Below are positions 55,021-62,747 of a DNA stretch of 64,000 bases, piece by piece. Each line of letters starts with the position of its first letter. The stretch's first letter is position 1. A program made the translations under genes and the position numbers. This DNA is from Leucobacter chromiireducens subsp. chromiireducens (GTDB lineage Bacteria > Actinomycetota > Actinomycetes > Actinomycetales > Microbacteriaceae): the NCBI RefSeq assembly GCF_016758255.1, contig NZ_QYAD01000004.1:310001-374000 (forward strand), given 5' to 3'. The notes below the pieces were generated by a model. That model ran no database searches, was not told the origin of the DNA, and saw nothing but the letters and a program-made list of their open reading frames with translations.

Positions 55021-55328
55021 GCAGATGTACCTCTCTGTCAATCGGCTCGTCGCCGGTTGCCCAGACCGCGCGATTCGTTCGATATCAAGATACATGCTCA
55101 TGCGGATCACGCGCGGAATACCGCAGGATCTGCGACGCACCGTGTCCGCAGCTGATGAGTCTGCGTGGGGCGCTCTCGCTCCAGATTGGGACTGGAGGGC
55201 TGCAGAGCCTCTGCGAGGGTCCCGTCTTCCGGGGGTGGCTCGGCCCAACTACTCTGGGTCGGGAGCTGCGTCTCGATCACCGCTGATCATGCAGCTATAT
55301 CTCTGTCCCTCCACCGTCGAAGGAACAC
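55021..55328. other. Divergent promoter region between pyc and the M1 peptidase
   Basis: The 308 bp between the two divergent genes carry no convincing gene. Possible -10 elements are TATCTT on the minus strand (55092-55087, for pyc, leaving a leader of about 60 bases) and CTATAT on the plus strand at 55295-55300 (for the peptidase). A palindromic GATATC lies next to the first. No terminator or RNA was recognised. Confidence 0.4.
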
Positions 55329-58004
55329 ATGACCCCCACCACACCGGGAGGTGGCGTGCGTGCGCGCCGCTCCCTTGCCACTACCGCAGTCCTTGCGCTC
55401 ACCGCTGGCCTGCTTGCATTCCCCGCGGCCGGCGCGTTCGCGGCCGACGCCATCGATGGTCCACGGACCTCAGGCGACAGCGTTGTACCCAACGTCGGCA
55501 ACGGCGGCTACGACGCTCTCAATTACGATGTCGCGCTCGCGTGGACGCCCGACGAGGTACAGACCACCTCGCTCGTGTCTGGACGCATCGATACTGCGAC
55601 CACCACGATGACTGCGCGCGCCGAGCAGCCGCTCCGCTCCTTCTCGCTCGACTTCGAGGGCATGGAGGTTGACTCCGTGCTGGTCAACGGCGTAGCTGCC
55701 GATTGGTCGCGCGACGTTGATGCCGACGCCATCAAGTTCAAGCTCATCGTCACGCCGAAGACCCCAGTGTCTGGTGAATTCACCACGACGGTCACCTATC
55801 ACGGCGTCCCGGTCACACACATTGACAAGGACGGGGCCGCGGAAGGCTGGAGCGCCACGAGCGACGGCGCTATGCTGCTGGGCCAGCCGATCGGCATGAT
55901 GGCTGGGTACCCGCACAACAACACCCCGGCCGATAAGGCGAGCTACACCTTCACCGTCGACATTCCGACCACCCTTTCCGCAGCGAACGGTTCCGACCCC
56001 ATGCCCGCGGCGGCCGTCAGCAATGGCGAGCTTGCGTCGCGCACGCCGTCACCAGACGGCAACCGCACCACCTGGAAGTGGGTGCAGGAGAAGCAGATGG
56101 CGTCCGAGCTCGCGATCATCGGCATCGGCCGCTTCGACATCATCGAGGGCAGCGTGCAGCTCAGCGATGGCCGCACGATCCCGAGCTGGTCGTTCATTGA
56201 TTCGAAGCTTTCCGACGCCGACAAGAATATCGTGCGGAACCGGCTCGGTCAGCTGCAGCAGATCACCCAGAACCTCGAGAAGGTCTACGGCCCGTACCCG
56301 GGCAACAGCACCGGCGTGGTGGTCGACAGCGTGCCGCGAGAGATCAACTACGCGCTCGAGACGCAGGACCGCTCGTTCTTCCCGTCCGCGAATTCAGTCG
56401 GCGGAAACACGCTCATTCACGAGCTGGTGCACCAGTGGTACGGCGACAACGTGTCGCCCACCAACTGGACCGATATCTGGATCGCGGAGGGCATGGCAAC
56501 CTGGGGCCCCACCCATTACAACAGCGCCGCGGGATTCGGCACGGGCAGGTCCACTGAACAGAGCTACTTCGAGTCTTGGAACCGAACCCCGGCGGGTGCT
56601 CCGCAGTGGCTCATTCCCCCGGGAGCCCAGAACGACTCGGCGTTGCTGTATGGCTACCAGACGTACACGCGCAGCGCGCAGTTCTGGGAGGCGCTGAAGA
56701 TTAGCGTGGGCGATGAGGCGTACTTCGCCATCGTGCTCGAGTGGCAGAACCGCTACGGTGGGCAGAGCGTTTCTGGTGCGGAGCTTCAGGCACTCGCAGA
56801 GGAACTCTCGGGCCGCGACCTCGACGCGTTCTGGCAGGACTGGGTGATGAAGGCGGGGAAGCCGGCCTGGCCCGAGAAGCTCACGGCCACGCTCGCCACC
56901 CCCGAGCGCACCGAGCGACTCGAGCGCGGCGACCGGGTGGAGTACACGCTCAGCGCCAAGAACACGGGGCTCGTTCCCCTCGCGAGCTCAGTCATCACGG
57001 TCGACGCGCAGTCGCTGCTCGAATCCGCAGAGCTCGATCAGCTGCCCGCGGGGCTGACCCTCGACGGCACCACGCTGAGCTGGCAGGTGCCCGCAACCGA
57101 GCCCGGCGCGACGGCTGAACTGAGCTTCGCGGCGACGGTGAGCGACACGGCCTCCGGTGGCAGCATCACCGCCGAGGCCCGGGTCGCAACGCTTGGCGGC
57201 ACCTGCGCCGAGTGCAGCACCGAGCTCGCGGTCGACGAGTATCCCGTGTCCCCCGCCCCGAAGCCGACGGTCGCCGGGCTCGCCCGCGTCGGTGAGACGC
57301 TCACCGCGAAGACCGACGGCTGGCTCGCTGGCGCCACGCTGAGCTACCAGTGGGCCATCGACGGGGCGGACGTCGCTGGCGCACACGGTGCCACCCTGGA
57401 GCTCGACGAGGCGGCGCTCGGGAAGACGGTCACCGTCACCGTGACGGGCACCAAGGAGCGGTTCCTCCCCGTGACCGTGACGAGTGACCCGACCGCACAG
57501 GTCGCGGCCGCGACGGACCCGGGCACGGATCCAGGAACAGATCCGGGCACCGACCCGGGAACCGACCCAGGAACCGACCCCGGCGCCACCGACCCCGTTC
57601 CGCCGGCCGAGTCGGCCCTCACGGCAGCGCTCCTCGGCAAGATCACGTTCCCCGGAAAGGCGCACCCGGGTGAGCAGATCACTGTGCACGTGGGCCGTGC
57701 GCTCGCGGGCACTGAGATCGAGGGCTGGCTGTTCTCTTCCCCCACCCACCTCGGCACACTGCGCGTCGACGCGAAGGGCGACGTGCGTCTCACAATTCCG
57801 GCAAACACGGAATTGGGTGAGCATCGTCTCGCGGCCGCGCACGCGGATGGCGCGGTGATCGGGTGGGGCCCGATCCTGATCGAACAGGGCGGTCTCGCAA
57901 CCACCGGTTCGGCCGCACCGCTCGCGGCTGTGGCGCTGGCAGCCACACTGCTCCTCGCTGGCGGTGTGCTGATCGCGGCGCGGAGGCGACGCGTGACGGC
58001 CTAG
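55329..58004 (+). CDS. Secreted M1-family metallopeptidase with LAxTG wall anchor
   Basis: An 891-residue exported protein. A signal peptide ends near residue 38 (AFA). The M1 catalytic domain follows: zinc site HELVH (His364, Glu365, His368) with Glu387 in AEGMATW exactly 18 residues further, and YALETQ in place of the GAMEN exopeptidase motif. A CARDB-like domain (about 525-640) and a bacterial Ig-like domain (KPTVAGLARVGETL) come next, then a TDPG linker. The end has LATTG (856-860), a hydrophobic helix and Arg residues, a class E sortase signal. The protein should be attached to the wall and cut peptides outside the cell. Confidence 0.92.
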   Translation: MTPTTPGGGVRARRSLATTAVLALTAGLLAFPAAGAFAADAIDGPRTSGDSVVPNVGNGGYDALNYDVALAWTPDEVQTTSLVSGRIDTATTTMTARAEQPLRSFSLDFEGMEVDSVLVNGVAADWSRDVDADAIKFKLIVTPKTPVSGEFTTTVTYHGVPVTHIDKDGAAEGWSATSDGAMLLGQPIGMMAGYPHNNTPADKASYTFTVDIPTTLSAANGSDPMPAAAVSNGELASRTPSPDGNRTTWKWVQEKQMASELAIIGIGRFDIIEGSVQLSDGRTIPSWSFIDSKLSDADKNIVRNRLGQLQQITQNLEKVYGPYPGNSTGVVVDSVPREINYALETQDRSFFPSANSVGGNTLIHELVHQWYGDNVSPTNWTDIWIAEGMATWGPTHYNSAAGFGTGRSTEQSYFESWNRTPAGAPQWLIPPGAQNDSALLYGYQTYTRSAQFWEALKISVGDEAYFAIVLEWQNRYGGQSVSGAELQALAEELSGRDLDAFWQDWVMKAGKPAWPEKLTATLATPERTERLERGDRVEYTLSAKNTGLVPLASSVITVDAQSLLESAELDQLPAGLTLDGTTLSWQVPATEPGATAELSFAATVSDTASGGSITAEARVATLGGTCAECSTELAVDEYPVSPAPKPTVAGLARVGETLTAKTDGWLAGATLSYQWAIDGADVAGAHGATLELDEAALGKTVTVTVTGTKERFLPVTVTSDPTAQVAAATDPGTDPGTDPGTDPGTDPGTDPGATDPVPPAESALTAALLGKITFPGKAHPGEQITVHVGRALAGTEIEGWLFSSPTHLGTLRVDAKGDVRLTIPANTELGEHRLAAAHADGAVIGWGPILIEQGGLATTGSAAPLAAVALAATLLLAGGVLIAARRRRVTA
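57513..57584 (+). repeat. Six 12-bp repeats encoding TDPG
   Basis: Six head-to-tail units (ACGGACCCGGGC and variants) encode (TDPG)6 in the wall-spanning linker of the M1 peptidase. Synonymous changes between units suggest it is not very recent. Copy number may vary between strains. Confidence 0.9.
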
Positions 58005-58020
58005 CGGGTACCCTGGCGCG

Positions 58021-58065
58021 GCGGGGCCGCGGGAGTGCAGCAATACGCTGCTCCCGCGGCCCCGC
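58021..58065 (+). terminator. Terminator after the M1 peptidase
   Basis: A perfect 15-bp stem (58021-58035 with 58051-58065) around a 15-base loop that can form a further small stem starts 16 bp after the stop; TGCGTTTC follows. Confidence 0.85.
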
Positions 58066-58149
58066 TGCGTTTCGCCCGTCGCGACGGGGAAATTCCGCTC
58101 TCCGCGAGCATGTTTTCCTCGCACTAGCTCGCGCCCAGCCCAGATCGAC

Positions 58150-58155
58150 TAAACT
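58150..58155 (+). promoter_or_regulatory. Candidate -10 of leaderless parA-like mRNA
   Basis: TAAACT ends 6 bases before the GTG at 58162; there is no ribosome site. Confidence 0.6.
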
Positions 58156-58161
58156 CGTCCT

Positions 58162-59001
58162 GTGCATGTATTGAGTGTGAGTTCCCTCAAGGGCGGAGTC
58201 GGCAAGACCACCGTGACCCTCGGCCTCGCTTCGGCAGCGTTTTCGCGCGGCCTGCGGACCCTCGTTGTGGACTTTGATCCGCAGTCCGATGTGTCCACCG
58301 GTCTCGCGGTGAACCCGGAAGGTTTCCTGAACGTCGCAGACGTTCTCGAAAGCCCCAAGGAGAAGACCGTGCGCGCAGCGATCGCGCACAGCGGCTGGAA
58401 CGATTACCACGAGGGCGGCACGATCGACCTCATGGTCGGCAGCCCGTCCTCCATCAACTTCGACGGCCCCCACCCGTCTGCGCGCGACATCTGGAAGCTC
58501 GAGGAAGCGCTTGCGGTCGTCGAGTCTGAGTACGACCTCGTACTGATCGACTGCGCACCGTCGCTGAACGCGCTGACCCGCACGGCCTGGGCAGCGAGTG
58601 ATCGCGTGCTCGTGGTTGCTGAGCCCAGCCTGTTCGCCGTTGCGGCGACGGACCGTGCGCTCCGCGCCATCGAGGAGATCCGCCGCGGCGTGAGCCCCCG
58701 GCTGCAGCCCCTCGGCATTCTCATCAACCGCACGCAGCCGCAGTCGATGGAACACCAGTTCCGCATTCGCGAGCTCCGTGAGATGTTCGGCCCCCTCGTG
58801 CTGACCCCTCAGCTCCCCGAGCGTCCCTCTCTGCAGCAGGCGCAGGGCGCGGCGAAGCCCGTGCACATGTGGCCCGGCGAGCAGTCGCAGGAAATGGCTG
58901 GCAACTTCGACCTCATCCTGGACCGTGTGCTGCGCAGCGCAGGCATGGACGCGACCCGCTCGGGCAAGGCCCCCGCACAGGCGACCACGGTCACCGACTA
59001 G
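58162..59001 (+). CDS. Orphan ParA-family ATPase
   Basis: A 279-residue ParA/Soj-type ATPase with the deviant Walker A KGGVGKTT (residues 10-17), Walker A-prime region VVDFDPQSDVSTG, and Walker B LVLIDCAPSLNALT. It lacks the N-terminal helix-turn-helix of plasmid ParA. No ParB gene is near, so it is an orphan member that may position cell components or link segregation to growth. It is convergent with the ResR-like regulator and separated from it by a terminator. The start codon is GTG with a leaderless-type -10. Confidence 0.9.
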   Translation: MHVLSVSSLKGGVGKTTVTLGLASAAFSRGLRTLVVDFDPQSDVSTGLAVNPEGFLNVADVLESPKEKTVRAAIAHSGWNDYHEGGTIDLMVGSPSSINFDGPHPSARDIWKLEEALAVVESEYDLVLIDCAPSLNALTRTAWAASDRVLVVAEPSLFAVAATDRALRAIEEIRRGVSPRLQPLGILINRTQPQSMEHQFRIRELREMFGPLVLTPQLPERPSLQQAQGAAKPVHMWPGEQSQEMAGNFDLILDRVLRSAGMDATRSGKAPAQATTVTD

Positions 59002-59020
59002 GCGCACACACTCGCACAAC

Positions 59021-59054
59021 GAAGAAGCCCCCTGCCGTGGCAGGGGGCTTCTTC
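59021..59054. terminator. Two-way terminator between parA-like and resR-like genes
   Basis: GAAGAAGCCCCCTGC pairs perfectly with GCAGGGGGCTTCTTC around a CGTG loop. The A/T-rich outer parts of the stem allow termination in both directions. Confidence 0.9.
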
Positions 59055-59105
59055 ATTGTCGGAGAGACAACACCGGCGCCGCGGAGGAGCAACGCCGGGA
59101 AAGCT

Positions 59106-59687
59106 CTAGGAGATCTTGCGGCTGCCGCGACGCTCAGCGAGCTCGTCGACCGATGCGGCCTGTTCGCGGTGCTCGTCCATGTCTACGAGAGAGGTCTCCA
59201 CTTCGCGCAGCACCTTCCCCACAGCGATGCCGAACACGCCCTGTCCACGGCTCACCAGGTCGATGACCTCGTCGCTCGAGGTGCAGAGGTACACGCCGGC
59301 GCCATCGCTCATCAGCGTGGTCTGTGACAGATCGTGCACGCCGGCCTCGTGGAGCTGCGCCACGGCGGTGCGAATCTGCTGCAGCGAGATGCCGGTGTCG
59401 AGCAGGCGCTTCACGAGCTTCAGCACGAGAATGTCGCGGAAACCGTAGAGACGCTGCGATCCCGATCCTGCGGCTCCCCGCACCGTGGGCTCAACGAGCC
59501 CGGTCCGGGCCCAGTAGTCAAGCTGACGGTAAGTGATGCCAGCGGCGCGCGCTGCGGTTGCGCCCTTGAAGCCACCATCCTGATTGGGGCGTGGAAGGCC
59601 ATCATCAAACAGCAGATCGTCCGCGATGGATTCCCCGAGCGTCTGCGAAGAACCGTCTTCCCCGAACGGGTGCTGCGTGTCCTTCAT
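59106..59687 (-). CDS. MerR-type regulator, ResR/McdR (Rv1830) homologue
   Basis: The 193-residue protein has an acidic N-terminus, a MerR helix-turn-helix (KGATAARAAGITYRQLDYWA, then RTGLVEPTVR, RLYGFRDILVLKLVKRLLDTG) and an effector-like part (SDGAGVYLCTSSDEVIDLVSRGQGVFGIAVG). It matches Rv1830 of M. tuberculosis, which controls genes for growth and division. The neighbours are the usual ones (FtsR-like and GarA-like genes upstream), except that the bifunctional nuclease gene normally between the two MerR genes is missing. The ATG at 59687 has a GGAAAGG site. Confidence 0.92.
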   Translation of the reverse strand: MKDTQHPFGEDGSSQTLGESIADDLLFDDGLPRPNQDGGFKGATAARAAGITYRQLDYWARTGLVEPTVRGAAGSGSQRLYGFRDILVLKLVKRLLDTGISLQQIRTAVAQLHEAGVHDLSQTTLMSDGAGVYLCTSSDEVIDLVSRGQGVFGIAVGKVLREVETSLVDMDEHREQAASVDELAERRGSRKIS

Positions 59688-59835
59688 GGCGTTCCTTTCC
59701 CGGGGACGCGAGCGCGCCCAACTTCAACAACGCTACCCACAGGCACTGCCCCGTGCAACGACCCCGAGCCGTCATTTTCACCGTGTCGCCGAGCCCGCAA
59801 TCGCGAAGCTTGAAACGGTGCGGATCTGACCCGAT

Positions 59836-60513
59836 TTAGGCCCCGGAAATTGCCCGCCGCAACACGCCGGACCGCACCGTGTCGAGGTAGCCGGCGAACT
59901 CCAGCGCTTCCTCGTCACCGGCAGGTGTGCCGCTCTTCACACCGCGCGTCGAGGCGGCGCGGGTAATGAGCTCCGCCTCACGCTCAGCCTCCACGCGCAC
60001 CGATCGGAGGTGACGCGGTGTGATGCCGCGCTCCGCCAGGCGCATCAGCGCAGTGAGCTGGGCGACCGCATCATGCGGAAAGACCTCTGCCGCGGGAAGC
60101 AAACCCACCGCGATCGCTTCTCCCAAGAACCGAGTGCTCGCGCCGGTCGACCGGCACAGCTCGTCGGCGCTCAGTACCCGCTTCGGGGACAGGATGCTTG
60201 ACGCGCTCCGACGGGCGGCCCCCGGGATGATCGGGTCGCGGCCCTGATCCAACTCTTCGAGCACCTCAGCGATGACCTTGAGTGGGAGGTAGTGATCCCG
60301 CTGGAGGGTCAGAATCAAGCGGAGTCGCTCGATGTGAGTCTGCGAAAACTTTCGGTAGCCCGACTTCGTACGCTCGGGGGCGACAAGGCCCTGCTCCTCA
60401 AGGAAGCGCAGCTTCGAGGGTGAAAGGTCCGCGAAGTCGTCCGCGAGCAGGCTCAGCACCTGTCCAATACTGAGGAGACCGGAAACGGGCTGGCGTGCTG
60501 CCGCGCCCGTCAT
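59836..60513 (-). CDS. ftsR: MerR-type regulator, FtsR (Rv1828) homologue
   Basis: The 225-residue protein has a MerR-type winged helix (SIGQVLSLLADDFADLSPSK, then LRFLEEQGLVAPERTKSGYRKFS) and a long helical C-terminal domain (LSADELCRSTGASTRFLGEA, AERGITPRHLRSVR). It matches FtsR of Corynebacterium and Rv1828 of M. tuberculosis. FtsR binds the ftsZ promoter and activates it. A candidate site is present before ftsZ in this window. The ATG at 60513 lies 1 bp from the garA stop, so both are in one operon. Confidence 0.92.
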   Translation of the reverse strand: MTGAAARQPVSGLLSIGQVLSLLADDFADLSPSKLRFLEEQGLVAPERTKSGYRKFSQTHIERLRLILTLQRDHYLPLKVIAEVLEELDQGRDPIIPGAARRSASSILSPKRVLSADELCRSTGASTRFLGEAIAVGLLPAAEVFPHDAVAQLTALMRLAERGITPRHLRSVRVEAEREAELITRAASTRGVKSGTPAGDEEALEFAGYLDTVRSGVLRRAISGA

Positions 60514-60514
60514 C

Positions 60515-60979
60515 TCACGCGCCTTCTGCGAGGTCGAACCGCGAAGCGAAGAAGGTGAAGCGGAACTTGCCCACCTGCACCTCGACGCCGTCCTCGAGCA
60601 CGACCTCACCCGAGATGCGCTCGCCGTCGCAGAACGTACCGTTCAGCGAGCCCTTGTCGGCAACCGTGAACGTAGTGCCCGAGCGGCGGAACTCTGCGTG
60701 GCGGCGCGACACCGTCACGTCGTCCAGGAAGATATCGACCGCTGGGTGACGACCGGCGACCGTGACCTCCTGGTCCAGCAGGAAGCGGGCACCGAGGTCC
60801 GGTCCGCGACGCACCACCAGCAGCGCCGCTCCCGAGGGCAGCGCCTCGACGGCCTCGCGCTCGTCGATCGACAAGTCGGTCGCTCGCGAGCGAATCATCG
60901 CTCCCAGGTCTTCGCGGAACTGCTGCGTTGCACGCACCTCCGTGTGGTCGGCGCGACGGGCGTGATTCTCGGTGTTCAC
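60515..60979 (-). CDS. garA: FHA-domain signalling protein GarA-like
   Basis: GarA-type proteins switch central nitrogen and carbon metabolism by binding 2-oxoglutarate dehydrogenase and glutamate dehydrogenase when not phosphorylated. The FHA domain (about 58-140) has AGRHPAVDIFLDDVTVSRRH, the phospho-Thr pocket residues, and GSLNGTFCDGERI. The N-terminal kinase site is ATQQFREDL, a variant of the mycobacterial ETTSVFRAD. The GTG at 60979 is preferred because of an AGGAG 11 bases upstream; a GTG at 60991 is possible. It is followed by ftsR in the same transcript. gcvH, a usual upstream neighbour, is replaced by a RamB-like gene. Confidence 0.93.
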   Translation of the reverse strand: MNTENHARRADHTEVRATQQFREDLGAMIRSRATDLSIDEREAVEALPSGAALLVVRRGPDLGARFLLDQEVTVAGRHPAVDIFLDDVTVSRRHAEFRRSGTTFTVADKGSLNGTFCDGERISGEVVLEDGVEVQVGKFRFTFFASRFDLAEGA

Positions 60980-61105
60980 GTGCTCACCCACTCCTACTGC
61001 TCGGGGCTTCGGTGAGCCAGTCGGCTCAGTCCCTCTACGCTATCGCAGCCGACGGGCGCGGCGCACCCCGCCGAGCGAATTCACGGCCGAGAGCGGCGCG
61101 GCGTG

Positions 61106-62596
61106 CTATGAGCTGCGCTCGTTCTGCTCCAAAAACGCATAGACCTCATTCGAGTCGACGCCCGGGAAGGTTCCCGTTGGCAACGCGGCGAGGAGACTCG
61201 TCGGGGTTGCCGCCTCGGGCCAAGCCGCAGCTTCCCACTTCGTGGTGAGCTCGGTTGACGCCTGCCGGCAGCAGCGATCATCGGGGCAGAACGACTGTGA
61301 GCGGTGCGGGGTCTCTCGGCCGCGGAACCACTTCACGTCCTCGAAGCGCACCCCCACGCTCACGGAGTAGAGCCCTTCTTTGGCCTTCTCAACTCGCGAG
61401 GTGCACCAGTAGGTGCCCCCCGCCGCCATGTCCGTGTACTGGTACCAGGGGTTGAAGCGATCCGGCTGACTGAAAATTGTGCGCGCCGTCCAGTTGCGGC
61501 ACACCATCGCGCCCTCGAAGTTGCCCAGCGCATCGGAGGGGAAACGAACCCCGTCGTTCTCATACGCCTTGATAAGGGTGCCCGACTCGTGCGCTTTCAT
61601 GAAATGCACCTGGAGGTCGAGTCGTTCAGTTGCGAGGTTCGTGAAGCGGTGTGCCGCCATTTCGTACGAGACGCCGAACGCGTCGCGCAGATCTTCCATC
61701 GAGATCTGTCGCTGCTTCTTCGCTGCGGCAAGGTGCTCCACCGCGGCTTCCTCTGGCAGTAGCACCGCACCGGCGAGATAGTTCGCCTCCACCCGCTGAC
61801 GCAGGAAGTCGCCGTAGCTGCGCGGCTCTTCGTGCCCGCAGACGAGGCTCGCAAGGGCGCGCAGGATTGGCGCGCGCGCATCCCGCGACGGGAGATTGCT
61901 GCTCAGATAGATGCGCCCATTGCGCCGGTCAATGACGGATCGGGTGGAGTGCGGCATGTTCGACACATAGTGGAGACTGAAGCCCAACTTCTCCGCGACA
62001 TTCGAGGTGGTCTGCTGCGACACGGGGCCGCCCGTGTAGCCGACACTATCCAGCAGCTGCGAGGCCGCCCGCTCGAGTTCGGGATAGTAGTTGCCGGCAA
62101 CACGCATCTCCGCTCGGAGTTCCGTGTTCGCGCGACGCGCCTCCTCGGGCGTTGCAGCGCGCTCCCGGTGCAGCCGCTCCACCTCCTGGTGCAGTCCGAG
62201 AATGGCCTTCAGCGTGTCGTCGCTTGTTGCCTTCGAGACCCGAATCGGCTGAATGCCGAGCGACCCGAAGACCGTGCCGCGCTGGGCACGCTCGACCGCA
62301 ATCTCGAGCGCTGCTCGCTCGCTGGGAGCCTCGTCGATGAGCAGTTCGTCCACTGTGACGCCGAGCGCTGCGGCGAGCGCGCGGAGCAGGGGCAGCCGGG
62401 GCTCGCGCTTGCCGTTCTCGATCGCGGAGAGCTGCGAGGGAGCGCGGTCAACTGCGGCGGCGAGCTGCTCGAGCGTCATCCCTCGCTCGGTGCGTCGCTC
62501 ACGGACACGGCGGCCGAGCGTCAGCGCGTCTCCCCCGTCTTCAGGCTCTGTATCGAAGCCGACTGCGGGCGTGAGCGGGGTGGCGAGTGACGTCAT
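61106..62596 (-). CDS. ramB: RamB-like regulator of acetate metabolism (ScfR family)
   Basis: The 496-residue protein has an N-terminal XRE helix-turn-helix (LGRRVRERRTERGMTLEQLA, AIENGKREPRLPLLRALAAALG), a middle domain related to the IrrE/ImmA fold but without its HEXXH site (SLVCGHEEPRSYGDF), and a C-terminal domain with Cys residues (SQSFCPDDRCCRQAS). This is the layout of RamB, which represses glyoxylate and acetate genes in corynebacteria and mycobacteria, and of Streptomyces ScfR-like relatives. Its divergent position next to malate synthase strongly supports the call. The ATG at 62596 follows a GAGAGG site. Autoregulation through the shared 151-bp region is likely. Confidence 0.93.
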   Translation of the reverse strand: MTSLATPLTPAVGFDTEPEDGGDALTLGRRVRERRTERGMTLEQLAAAVDRAPSQLSAIENGKREPRLPLLRALAAALGVTVDELLIDEAPSERAALEIAVERAQRGTVFGSLGIQPIRVSKATSDDTLKAILGLHQEVERLHRERAATPEEARRANTELRAEMRVAGNYYPELERAASQLLDSVGYTGGPVSQQTTSNVAEKLGFSLHYVSNMPHSTRSVIDRRNGRIYLSSNLPSRDARAPILRALASLVCGHEEPRSYGDFLRQRVEANYLAGAVLLPEEAAVEHLAAAKKQRQISMEDLRDAFGVSYEMAAHRFTNLATERLDLQVHFMKAHESGTLIKAYENDGVRFPSDALGNFEGAMVCRNWTARTIFSQPDRFNPWYQYTDMAAGGTYWCTSRVEKAKEGLYSVSVGVRFEDVKWFRGRETPHRSQSFCPDDRCCRQASTELTTKWEAAAWPEAATPTSLLAALPTGTFPGVDSNEVYAFLEQNERSS

Positions 62597-62631
62597 GCAC
62601 ACAGCCTCTCACCTCCACATTCTTTCAGCAA

Positions 62632-62644
62632 GCAGAAATTCTGC
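62632..62644. promoter_or_regulatory. 13-bp palindrome between ramB and aceB
   Basis: GCAGAAATTCTGC is a perfect 6-1-6 palindrome in the AT-rich middle of the shared promoter region. The right part, AATTCTGCGAA, agrees with 8 of 11 positions of the corynebacterial RamB box AACTTTGCAAA as I remember it. It is a candidate operator for RamB. Confidence 0.5.
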
Positions 62645-62747
62645 GAATATTCTCCCCCTAAATGCCCTCCCTTAGGGGTTCCGGAGGCCCAAAGATGGAA
62701 GTAGCCAAGCTCCATCGTGGGAGCCACTTCACTTCAAAGGACGCATC

